Assembly (NCBI RefSeq): GCF_034702125.1 | Contig: NC_085868.1 | Coordinates: 26,627,201 to 26,691,200, forward strand | DNA length: 64,000 nucleotides | Source of the DNA: Engraulis encrasicolus | Taxonomy: Eukaryota; Chordata; Actinopteri; Clupeiformes; Engraulidae | Direction of reading: 5' to 3' | Shown here: positions 39,401-49,100 of the stretch, in pieces | How positions within the stretch are numbered: the first letter of the stretch is position 1 | Layout of the letters: every line of letters begins with the position of its first letter | Made by a program: the position numbers and the translations under genes | The notes under the pieces: generated by a model | What the model was told of the DNA's origin: nothing | The model's database searches: none | Seen by the model: the letters and a program-made list of their open reading frames with translations, nothing else

Positions 39401-42400
39401 CTAAGGGTATCAGGAGTAGGGAGTCCTTACTCTGTTTCCTGCGTGGCGCCGGCGGTTGGACATGGGCGAGTGGCTGTGGCTGCTGCGTCGGCGTCGCTCA
39501 CCACTGTAGGAGCGCGATCGCGAGCGGCGGCGGTAGGAGCGTGAGCGGGAACGCGAGTAGCGCCGCCTAGAGCTCCGGTGGGAACGTGACCTGCAGGTTG
39601 TGGAGACGTTGCCATAAAAAAAGAAAGAAAAAACATGTTTTGTTAACATTAACTCACTGTAGGCTTTTATCTAAAGACAAAAAGTACTATTTGGTTCAAT
39701 GTGTGCATCAGTTAGATATAACAGCAAAAAACATGACTTTTTTTTTGCCAACTGTGTTGCGTTTCAAGTCAGCCTAAACAATTAGTCCAGTGAAGAAACT
39801 TCAACTTTTATGTTTCATATATCATTACAGCATGTTTTTTATCAAGTTGTGAATCATCAGCCATCAACCATCATCAGCAAAGAAATTTCACAGCCATGCT
39901 TATTCGATGTGGGATCTAGCCCCAAGCACAGCTCGGCAAACACTGATGTCATATCAACTCCAATTAAAATAACAAGCACCATCCATTCCACCATTTACCT
40001 GGACTTAGACCTGGAGCGGGAGCGAGACCTAGAGCGGGAGTTGCGAGAGCCATCCTTGGACTTGACAGAATGGGCCGGGGAGCGGCTGCGCTCAGATTTG
40101 ACCGACCCCCTGGGGCTGACGCTCCGGGAGCGGGAGGGGGACTCCTAGATCAGGGCAAGGAGACATGATGTGAGCAACCAAGCTGCCCCCCTGGAGCTGC
40201 ACAGCCGGCATACTGAGCTGCTCGCGTATGTTATTACTTCGGATCATTATGATTATATTGATCACTATTATATGGTACTGGATGCCTGAATGCAAGGTTA
40301 CAGTTACTGGGAAACAACAATTGCAGCAGTATGTCATCAGAATAAGTGCTTTTACTGTACACATGCTCCACAAAACAGTGGCCTACTTTACAAGGAAAGG
40401 GACATGGGGATTTACATTGCATTTTCACACTGATTTCTTTGAAGCCAAGCAGAATTCTACACCCAATTAGAAACAGAAGCATGCACGCTTTACGGAAAGA
40501 AATGTGTATTTTTGGAAGGAAAGAGAGATTATATGGGAACAGAACAGACTAGGGTATTACTTTTGCGCAGTCACCATATTCCCCGTACACTTCTGAGCTT
40601 AACTTCACAACTTCAACAACTTTCTTTTCTTCTTTCTTCAGTCTTATTTCTTACTTCAATCCTCTTCCCCCAACTTCTCCCAATACACTCTACACGTTCA
40701 TGGGTAACTTCTTTTTTTTCTCCTTCTCTTGCATCACTTTATAAGCATGCACTCTCGAAAAAGAAAAAATCAGCTTGAATTTAGCCACATTAAAAACTTG
40801 AGTTTTGACTTCTTCAGCATTTTTCTTCTTCCCATCTTAACCTTAATAAAGAAAAGAAAATTGATGAGGAATTGATGAAAATAAGAATTGCAGAAGCATA
40901 ATTGCATCCAAGTGAAACCTGGGTCAGAGCTTGACTGACTTTGTAAAAAAGTAGTTTAATTCCTTGAGACTCTCAAAACTTAAATGTATTCAATCGTTTC
41001 CGATTAAATGATGGAGTGCATCAATTATTACGTACAATGAAATATAATTCAGAACTACTTAAAGGGGTATGCCACTATTTTGGGGCTTAATACAGGTAAA
41101 ATCGTTGGCCGGGGTTTATAAAGGTGATAAAGTGTCTTATTTTTCATGTTAAGCGCTGTCTTGCTAGTTAAAAGAGGGAGTATGTAGCTAAGCTAGTGAA
41201 AGTCAATGGATCCGTGTAGCATGTTATATGGATCCATTGACTTTCACTAGCTTAGCGACATGCTCCCTCTTAACTTGTCTTAAAGCAAGACAACGGCTTA
41301 CAGAAAAAAATGACACTTTACCACCTTTACAAACCCTGGCCAACGATTTTAACTGTATTAAGCCCCAAAATAGTGGCATACCCCTTTAACACATAAACAG
41401 ACCCGTCGCCACACAGGCTACTGTAACTTGAAAACTTCACCAAATGGAATAAATGGACCGTTTTTCACAGCAAAAGTTACAGGTCACTGAGGTGTTACAT
41501 AAGTGCATCAATTACAAAGATCAAACAAAGAGCTACAAAAGTGCCATAGTCATCTGAAAACTAAGACAGCCTCGACTAATGCAGTAATAGGATATGCATT
41601 TTACCGCAAATAAAATACGACGTACGACGATTGTGGTGTAAAAGATTACATTTGCGTGTGTGCCGTTGTCGTGCCGAAAAGTGAGTGCCTGCCAGAATAC
41701 GAGTGCCCTCATTGAAACCAATGGAAACCAATGACCAATTTTTCACACATTTGTTACCCATTTTTGCAGATAAATCCGACACAATTTAAGATGGAAAGCC
41801 TATCAATAAAGAATCTACATTCCTTCTGGAAGTATTACAAAGAACTGGTTACAATTTCAGTATTATTTCCATAAAAGAATCGAAGAATTGTCATAACAAA
41901 TGTTACAGTTTCATTCAAATAGCTCATATTAAGTGGAGGACGAGTAATGTTTCATAAGCATATTTTAGTTCATAAATTATGTAATTCATTCTGCAAAAAT
42001 GTGTATAATTCTCTCTCAAAAAATGTCATTGGTTTCAATGAGGCACTCGTGTTCTGGCAGGCACTCACTTTTCGGCACGACAACAACTAAAACTAGACTA
42101 AAACGTGTTCAGTTCCCCAAAAAGCATATTTCACCCATGTGTTCGAGGAGAAATGCGAAATAGTGAGTTTCATTTCAAAAAGTCCTTCGTAAATAAACAA
42201 AATGGGGGACTAGATCGCGACATCGTGCAATTATGTATATAGTGACTGGGACCTGACTATAGCTTAAGACGATCAATTACACATAATAAACATGAATTTA
42301 AAATTACAGTAGCAACTAGGCCTTTTGGAGTAATGTATAACTACCGACACACACATACCAAAGAAAGCATTACACTAGCTAGGCTAATATGTTAGCTGCT

Positions 42401-42439
42401 ACTCACCCGCTTGATGAAATCCTTTTCGTCGTCGCTCAT
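30465..42439 (-). CDS. tra2b: tra2b, transformer-2 beta splicing regulator (8 coding exons)
   Basis: Nuclear SR-like protein that binds GAA-rich exonic enhancers and promotes exon inclusion. Coding exons in transcript order: 42439-42407, 40144-39999, 39590-39431, 35920-35732, 34458-34343, 32212-32054, 30758-30688, 30475-30465. All have GT-AG borders, phases agree, and the sum is 885 nt (294 aa; mammalian TRA2B is 288). Residues 1-113 form an RS-rich domain starting [11 protein letters not shown]; the RRM spans about 120-197 with RNP2 LGVFGLSL (122-129) and RNP1 RGFAFVYF (161-168); then a linker with [17 protein letters not shown], five DRGY units, and an RS2 tail ending YSPRHY. CCLGVF and [14 protein letters not shown] favour TRA2[19 protein letters not shown] and the DRGY run resemble TRA2A, so the paralogue call rests also on the igf2bp2 neighbour. 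Likely autoregulated by a poison exon in intron 1. Introns are full of inverted-repeat elements. Confidence 0.93.
31251..31485. mobile_element. hairpin insertion with 75-bp perfect inverted repeat and 15-bp target duplication
   Basis: Bases 31251-31325 and 31335-31409 are exact reverse complements with a 9-base loop, followed by a unique tail to 31485. ATTACCATTATTTTT is present on both sides (31237-31251 and 31486-31500). It lies in tra2b intron 6. Confidence 0.8.
31603..31811. mobile_element. hAT-type MITE, 209 bp
   Basis: The ends CAGTGTTTCCCAACC and GGTTGGGAAACACTG are exact inverses. The flanks are atttagaa and atttagac (7 of 8). It lies in tra2b intron 6 and has no coding capacity. Confidence 0.8.
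32330..32455. repeat. degenerate AGAGT pentanucleotide repeat
   Basis: Imperfect agagt units in tra2b intron 5. The same unit returns at 32780-32820, 33465-33555 and 34225-34285, which suggests one ancestral array split by later insertions such as the fold-back element at 32828-33447. Confidence 0.6.
32593..32682. mobile_element. fragment of a TAGGGCTGCAC hAT-type repeat
   Basis: It begins TAGGGCTGCACAATTATGG and ends in an inverted-like ttatgcagca, with AT-rich ATAATCACGAT motifs. The same start is seen at 42983. It has no clear right end and no target duplication. Confidence 0.4.
32828..33447. mobile_element. fold-back element built from a repeated 19-bp palindromic unit
   Basis: The outer ends TGATCTCCAAAAA and TTTTTGGAGATCA are inverses. 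Each arm holds several copies of the unit CCGTGCTCCTGGACACGGA and its inverse, and the inner borders (gctttctataggctat against atagcctatagaaagc) are also inverted. It lies in tra2b intron 5 with no ORF. Confidence 0.7.
34510..35235. mobile_element. possible hAT-type element, 726 bp
   Basis: CAGTGATTCTCGAAC at the left and GTTTGAGAATGGCTG at the right are imperfect inverses, and ggaccgcgg/gtgggcc-type motifs lie just inside. The flanking 8-mers match only weakly. It lies in tra2b intron 4. Confidence 0.4.
35979..36276. mobile_element. fold-back MITE in tra2b intron 3, copy A
   Basis: About 45 bases at each end are inverted (GCATTCCAATACGCAGACTT and its counterpart; cctccacttgtgcttgtgg against ccacaagcacaagtggagg). 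A second copy lies 390 bases further along. Confidence 0.7.
36665..36932. mobile_element. fold-back MITE in tra2b intron 3, copy B
   Basis: Same sequence as copy A (cctccacttgtgcttgtgg ... ccacaagcacaagtggagg, then atattggaacgc) with the outer left end missing. The two copies are in direct orientation. Confidence 0.65.
37796..38372. mobile_element. inverted-repeat DNA element, 577 bp, tra2b intron 3
   Basis: The left end aacccttgtaaggtgtt plus ggtgttcgggtcatttt is matched inversely at the right by aaaatgacccgaacacc and ttaaaagggtt. The interior has no recognised transposase. A TTAA lies at the left border only, so the superfamily is not assigned. Confidence 0.55.
38449..38826. mobile_element. 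hAT-type MITE, 378 bp, tra2b intron 3
   Basis: The ends CAGGGATGTCAAACTCA and TGAGTTTGATATCCCTG are near-exact inverses. The flanks are ccctataa and ccctagaa (7 of 8). Sub-terminal ttggccc/ggcccgc motifs are as in vertebrate hAT MITEs. Confidence 0.8.
39019..39146. repeat. small fold-back repeat (ggtgcatttctcga type)
   Basis: A 128-bp imperfect palindrome from ggggtgcatttctcga to ttgagaaattcacccc, in tra2b intron 3. Same family as 30186-30294. Confidence 0.55.
40655..40841 (-). promoter_or_regulatory. tra2b: candidate tra2b poison exon in intron 1
   Basis: On the minus strand a pyrimidine-rich stretch ends in ag at 40843-40842 (a second ag at 40837-40836 is also possible). A GAA/AAG-rich segment follows, then a good donor, GAA/gtaaga, at 40655. 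Spliced after exon 1 (phase 0) the frame reads about 20 codons and meets TGA, with more stops beyond, so inclusion would abolish the protein. Mammalian TRA2B has a highly conserved autoregulatory exon with GAA-rich Tra2 sites and early stops at this place in intron 1. The exact borders here are inferred. Confidence 0.65.
41064..41385. mobile_element. fold-back MITE with TTAA borders, 322 bp
   Basis: The two halves are nearly exact inverses over more than 100 bases each: AGGGGTATGCCACTATTTTG at the left, its exact inverse at the right, and a central atggatccattgactttcac palindrome. TTAA precedes (41060-41063) and follows (41386-41389), which would fit piggyBac-type insertion; the superfamily is inferred only. 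It lies in tra2b intron 1. Confidence 0.75.
41665..42084. repeat. inverted-repeat element, 420 bp, tra2b intron 1
   Basis: The ends are inverted over about 62 bases (GTTGTCGTGCCGAAAAGTGA ... cattgaaaccaatg at the left; the inverse at the right), with a few mismatches. No target duplication was identified. Confidence 0.6.
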
Positions 42440-42982
42440 CTCTTCAAGGAGGTAGGCCAATTAAGATAACTTTTTTAAAACGTTGATTTTGTGAGTAAGG
42501 CTATGAATAGAGCCTCACTCCACTACAACAACGTAGCACTAACAATTCAATGTTACACACACGCCTCCACACTAAATTGTTTCTTTCACCTTTTGCTTAG
42601 CCCCTTGGTAGCAAAACACGAGAGAGGGGGAGATGTGCTGCTCTTTGGTCTTGATGTTTCTGATCACGATCGCCTCCTACTGTTTAGGAGGGTGATCTGT
42701 ATTACCGTTAGGTTGAGGCAGACCTTTCTATTTGGGAATACAACCAACTAAGAAAATCAAACAGCTTTTTTTAGGTTGAGGTTCAAGCACTGCTCTTTTT
42801 TTCTATTGTATTCATTCTATTTTCAGGTAGCAACTTTAAAAAAATCAATTTAGTAATTAAGAGGGTTGTTTTTATTAATTGAGTATCCCACATTTTTCAA
42901 CGATTTTGATCACATCACCTGATGAGTTTGTTGACAGCATGTTGGTTAGGCCTTGGTTAGGGCTTTCAGATTACTTTGTCCT

Positions 42983-43085
42983 AGGGCTGCACAATTAATC
43001 GAAAAATAATCATAAAATCGTGATAAAATAGTGAAATTGAACTCATGATTTTAATCGTGATTTAATTGTGGCAATAGTGACCTAC
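42983..43085. mobile_element. TAGGGCTGCAC hAT-type repeat fragment
   Basis: It starts TAGGGCTGCACAATTAATCG followed by AT-rich aatcgtga motifs. It is related to 32593-32682. The right end was not found. Confidence 0.4.
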
Positions 43086-44383
43086 TTTTGAGAGCGTCCT
43101 TGAAGCCAGAACATACTGACAGACTGGTGTTTCTGGCCAGAAATCTGTATACTTAACTTTTATGCTATTGCCTTTACATAATTATTACAATTCATTTTAT
43201 TTTGCTCATCCCGTATGTATTCATTATATTTCGTCTTGTTATAATTTGTTAAAATGCCTTTGTAATTTATGCCAACTAGCAGAGCTCAGTGGGCAAACGT
43301 TAGTAAACCTCCCTCCCGAAGCATCATAGTGCTTCCTACTGGTAGTGCTTAGCCCTATCTGCCTGGAACTTTAGCTCAGCAGAAGGCTATAGTGCTGTGC
43401 CTCCCATGCCCAAACTGAAGCGTCGACTGGCAAGTCACAGGTTTGAGAGCATGACACGGGTGTGGATTTTCACTCCCGTCCCATCCCGGTCCCAGAAAAA
43501 AAATCCCATCCCGTCCCATCCCGGACTGGAGTAAAAGAAACAAATTCCATCCCGTCCACTCGTGAAAAGAATGTCTCCCAATCCTGCCCACTCCCACTCA
43601 AGATCAATCCCACTCCCGTTTTGTCCCAAAAAACAAGTTTGGTCTTTATTTTTATAGAACAGTCAGTGTGAGAGTAGACAGGAAATGACTTGGAGAGAGC
43701 GATGGGGCAGGGGTAGGAAATGACCCCGGCCGGACTCGAACCGGGGTCCGGATGGTCAATGTAAGCACAAATGTAAGGGGGTTAGCGTGCCCTAACTCCA
43801 CCTTATCTGTGGTTCTATTGAAGCTGTAGTCAAATCACCTGCAAAGGTCACGTACAATATCACTTCTTCAGAAAGAAAGGCATTGAAAACAACTATAATA
43901 ATGTGGACATTTTTTAAATGTGGATATTTTTGGATCCGCTTATGACAATTAATAGTGATGGATGGCTATACCTCCATATACCATGAAGAGACAGACAGAA
44001 ATACAATCTTACATGCCATTGACAATGTCCCTTATTGGGAAAAGGAGATTGAGAAGAACATGCAGCAGTGAAGACGGTTTTTTTTTATATATATATATAA
44101 ATTCCAGAAATGTCTGATCGATTCCAACGAAGGGGGTATAGCCAATCTCTGATTGATAAAGCCATTGACAGAGCTAAGCAAAAGGATGAACTGTAACATC
44201 CTCAACATGCCCAACACAGCAATGACAGCCACCTTTGTATCACAGTATATACCAGCTTCAAAGCAGACTAAAAAGATAAGTAGCCTCTTAGTGCAGATGG
44301 GGTCGCCGGTGGGCCTATTCACTATTTGCTGAAAATCCTCAACTACATCATAACAGCATTGCTATTACAGTACAGAGAGCCTT

Positions 44384-44794
44384 AAAGGAGCAGTTCAGCC
44401 AATTTCCATACTGTTGTATTGCTCACGCTACCCTTGACTGGTCAGTACCTGGTGATGCCACATTTTTCGGCTAAGCCCTTTCCGAGATATGAGCTATTCT
44501 AATGGGGGCAGGGTTTTTTTGTTTACATTTTTTTTAATTAACATAGGCCTACTCCAAATATTTTCCCAAAAGGTAGGCCTACCACTTTTTGTTAGCTGTC
44601 TGCTGATGTTGCATAACCTTTTGGATGTTTCTGGGAATACATTTTTTTTTTTTTTAAATTGAAATATGAACAAAGCGCTGCCCCCATTAAAATGACCAAG
44701 ATCTCTGAAAAGGCTGAAGAAAAAGAAAAACCTCAGGGTCCAGGGTAGTGTCAGCATTAGAACTGCATGTTGAAATTGACTGAACTGGTCCTTC
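44384..44794. mobile_element. MITE-like inverted-repeat element, 411 bp
   Basis: The cleanest copy of the family also seen at 3176-6208 and in the gtf2f2 3' UTR. The ends are inverted (aaaggagcagttcagccaat at left; its near-inverse at right), and the inner part also folds back (gccctttccgagatatgag against atctctgaaaaggct). It contains no ORF, which fits a non-autonomous DNA transposon. Confidence 0.65.
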
Positions 44795-46154
44795 AAGAAA
44801 CAGATTAAGACATAGCCATTACAATTTTGGTGACAGTAAGGTTATAACATAGGCTCTGCATAAAAGGGTTAAAAGAGGCAAAACATAGGACTATTACAGC
44901 CACTGTGGTCATCTCCGTGTACCCGCAGCCCTCTCACCACACATGGCTCTCTCAACAAGTGGGCATTACAGATGCTGAAGATGTGCAAATACACTGAGCA
45001 CAATAAGATTTTCTCACCCTACTCTGAGGTTACAGGTGAGGTAACGGGTTCGAGGCCAGGGTGTCAAAGTAGTGTAAGATTATCTCAATCGCACTGGGGG
45101 TCTGGTCCCGTGTCCTGGATGGGAGTGAGGTTTAGGAGGGTGAGTGCAATGGACTACAACTAGCAGAGTTGGGTGGTAAAATGTACAGTAAACCAGCTGT
45201 GCTCCCATGTCGGAGGGTTGCTTTGAGGCTGAGGTTGGTACACATGTGGTGAGTTCCAGTAAAGCACCATGGTTGGCCTAAGTGTGATCCCCACACTTTT
45301 CAAAGTGGGGGCCAGGGGCTCCTGGGGGGCCGCAGCAAATTGGCAGTAAAGGTACAGCTAAACAAAATGAATAGGCCTGTTTGAATAGGCTACATTAACC
45401 CATTTTAGTCTGGAGCGTCATAGACTACACTGCATTCAGACTCTTGACATTTGAGTTTTTTATTAAAGATGTGGGCATGTTAAAGCTGAATTAACACATT
45501 CTAGGGTCCTAGCTGTTAAATGCAACTTATTTCCTGTTTTTATGTGCTTCGGAGGCTGAGATAGGCCCTATTTAGGTTTTAATATGCAGAGGGCACCTTT
45601 TCTCGAAAAAGGGCTTAAGCACGAAGTGGGTTAAATAACAAAACCACATAAATCGAAAACAGGTTTAACAATATTACCAATATAAACAATAATCTATGGC
45701 ATCTCTGAACTTCAAAACTACTATCATTATCATTTTATTGTAGGCTGTAATAGGCTATCTCAGTGCACTGCTTCAAAATTTGGCAGATGGTGGACCTACA
45801 GTGGCTGACCTTCCCAGTGCGTGTAATGTTTCCTGTAGAGCTCTAGTAATTGGATGGTTTTCTGAAAGTGTGGTAAGACCCAAGTCAAGGGGGCCTTGGG
45901 TGAAATATCGAGCTAATATCTCTGCTGTGTGTCCTTGCTGAAAGCCACCACAGTTTGGCCCTCTTCTGCATGTGCATGAAAGTGACTGCCCGCTAGGTGG
46001 CAATGCAGTCCTTGAAGAAGTGAAGCGGTCGTATGTTTACTTCCGGGGTGAAGGGTCACCATAAATGAACAATAAACCCATGCTATATCCATGTTCTTGG
46101 CAATAAGCCTTTGGAAATGTCGCTTTATTGAAACATCTGAAACAACACTTCGAA

Positions 46155-49100
46155 ATGTCTGACTATACAATAGGGCCTGCCCTGCCGCCTATGTTTCAGG
46201 AGACCAAGGAGTATGATTCTGACGAAGAGCCTCGTAAGTTGTCTCTGAAAAATTAAGCTAATGAAGTACTCTGCACTGCTGTAATGGACTGTGGTCACGT
46301 AGCCTAAGTCTTCCAGTGTAAAAATCGTGAATTAAGTTTCTTTCCCCTGATTCAGCCATAGGTCCAGCTTTGCCGCCAGTATACAGGGCAGATGATTCGT
46401 CGAGCTCCTCAGACGATGCTGACACATTCAGGAGGGGGAAAGGCAACACGTCAAAACACGAAGCAGCAGAGCCTTCATCCAGGTAGTCAGCTGGATCGGA
46501 ACAAATCGAGTTAATAACAAACACTTGTTGATATGAATGATTTGGTAACTGCTGGAGATTTTGGGATCACTGTGTTGTTCTGTGTTAATTATATATATAT
46601 ATTTTTTACAGCTAACTTGTTTTGGTATGTGTGCAGACAGAGGTGTGCAGTGTGTTTATCTGTTCACAGTGGGTGTATGCAATGAATTGCACATGTGTGC
46701 AATCTTTGATCAGTTTTAACGTGTGTGATACAAGTAGGATGCTAGGCATCCTAATTTCCTCCTGGATCGTGAAAGTAACTCCACTCTATTCTCTTTTTTA
46801 TTTTGTGTAATTTCTAGTAAGAAACCTAAAGTGTGCACGGATGATGATGACTTCTTTGGCCCCGCTTTACCTCCAGGCTACAGGAAGCAGCAAGTCTCCC
46901 CTGAAAGGTATGAACTGGGTTAGAGATGTTCAAACAGGTTCGAACCTCTTTGACTGGGTGTGTGAATCACAACCATTATATGGTGCTACAGTACTACTAG
47001 CGCCATGTCTCTCTTGTCACACTTTAGGGCAGTCATGGATAAGCGGTTAGGGCCGGTTCGACTCCTGACCCGCCAGGTTGGTGGGGGGAGTAATCAACCA
47101 GTGCTCTCCACCATCCTCCTCCATGACTGAGGTACCCTGAGCATGGTACCGTTCCGTCACACTGCTCCTATGGAGCGCCATTGAAGGCTGCCCCCTTGCA
47201 CGGATGAGGCATAAAATGCAATTTCGTTGTGTGCAGTGCGCAGCGAACACTTGTGTGCTGTGTGTCACAATGACAATGGGAGTTGGCGTTTTGACAGGTG
47301 GGCTTGGCTTGGCTTGGCTCGGCTTTATAGTTAGGGCTTTACAGTTTATAGTTAGGGTTAGGGTTATACTTTTGCTTTAACGAATGGCAAATGCTCAAAC
47401 ATAGCACTTCTGTAATGTTAAACGGCATCACAAGTGGCCGTCCTCAAGTGATGTGACCCTGCTGTATGAGTACAGAAAGGTAAGTTGTCCCAGGCTCAGA
47501 GAGGAAGGGGCCCCAGAATTGGGTCACCATTACATTTGTATGTATTAAGAGGGGAGCCTTTCATATGACTTTGTCCCGGGCCTGGCCAGAGCTGTCAGCG
47601 ACCATGCCTGTAGTTCCCACTGGTGACCACTACTGTGAATTCACTTCAGTGTTCACTTATTTCACTTCAAAACAGGCCACCTGTGCTGGGACCCGCTCTG
47701 CCTCCGGGCTTTCGTAGGATGAGCGACGATGAGGAGGCTGACGATGACGAGGAAGGGGAGGTAGGTCCGGCCTTGCCCCCAGGGTACACAGCCGAGTCAT
47801 CAGGGAGCGAGAGGGATGGAGACGAGGAGGACGTGGTTGGCCCCATGCCTTTTACAGGGGACAGGTCGTCCCACGGTTCGGTGGCCGAGGACTTTGAGAG
47901 GCGAGCTCGCAAGATGAAAGACAAGCTGACTGGCGCTGATGTAAGTGGAATGTGACATTTTAACTCTGTTTTAAAAGTTTGGTAGCCCTTTGGAAAAGGA
48001 TTCACATGTTGGCCGCGTAATGGTGTTTGGGTCTGTGGCATTTGAGCAGTAGCACACGTCAGGGCGGCGCAACGACAGCCAGTGCCACGATTGTATGGAC
48101 CTTTTTTGTTTGTTTGTTTTTAGTGGACTGTCTAAGAAGCATATTCATTGCAGCATATCAACCACCAATAACTAATTAATGTATGGGCTGTTGCTCCACC
48201 TGACACCTGAGCCCAAAATAAAACCTGTCTTTAACCCATGTGTACATTTTTAGGAAGGCCCAGAGGAGGTGAAAAGAGAAACATGGATGACTGAGCTGCC
48301 ACCGGAGCTGCAGCACATAGGACTCGGAGCCCGCACCTTCAAGAAGAAGATGGGCCCCGAGAACAAAGACCGCTCCATTTGGACCGACACCCCCGCTGAC
48401 CGGGAGCGCAAGCTCAGGGTAAGTAGAACCCTCGTATCAGAGATCTTATAGACAGAGACACGTCATTCTAGTTCTTTTCCGGTATCCACTTTATGTCGGG
48501 TGAACGGCCCTTTAGGAGGCCTTCGTTTAGGAGACCTTCGGAGTCCTGAGGTTGAGAATAAATGGAGTCCCCTTGGCGCTGTAGATAGCGGTAGCGCACT
48601 TTTTGTACAAACACCCCAAAAATAGAAGAAGAAGGTGGGGACAACGTCCCTTTAGGAGACCCAACTTGAGCACAATCTTTTGCATTGGGTGGCCGTGTTT
48701 TGAATCCTCTTTATTACTAATCCAACCTCTTTGCTCGTATTTCCCACGGGAAATGGGAAGGCTTTTTCCATCATAAGGCCCATAGGTCATAAGATTCTTC
48801 TAATGATAGATTCATGTCTTTCTCCGAGTAAGCAAATGCTAGTGCGTGAATTAATTCAATTAAGGAACACTATCCAGAAATAATGTGTTACGCTCTAAAT
48901 TGGACTTCACCTGTACAATTTATTCAAGGCCACAGTGTAATTGTTGTAAAATTCAGCCCTACAGAATACCAATCACAGCAAACAAGTTATTGCTATAACC
49001 TGCATTTTGTATTTGAAAGCTACGCTGTTGTCTTTATATGAAGTCTTTTGTCATCTGCTTCATAGGAACGACTGGAAGGGAAGAAAAGTGACGAGTCGAA

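Larger units (their letters stand above)
42440..46154. other. divergent tra2b-gpalpp1 intergenic region
   Basis: It contains both promoters, the TAGGGCTGCAC fragment, a minus-strand SINE remnant and the MITE at 44384. 43430-43640 is a run of tcccgtcccatcccg-type imperfect repeats. No gene was recognised. Confidence 0.5.

Noticed and set aside
43435..43671. Open frames rich in Gly/Trp or Pro/Ser
   Set aside because: They come from imperfect tcccgtcccatcccg repeats; no homology recognised.
47667..48041. 124-codon minus-strand open frame
   Set aside because: It is the antisense of gpalpp1 exon 4, whose plus-strand reading and splice sites are well supported.
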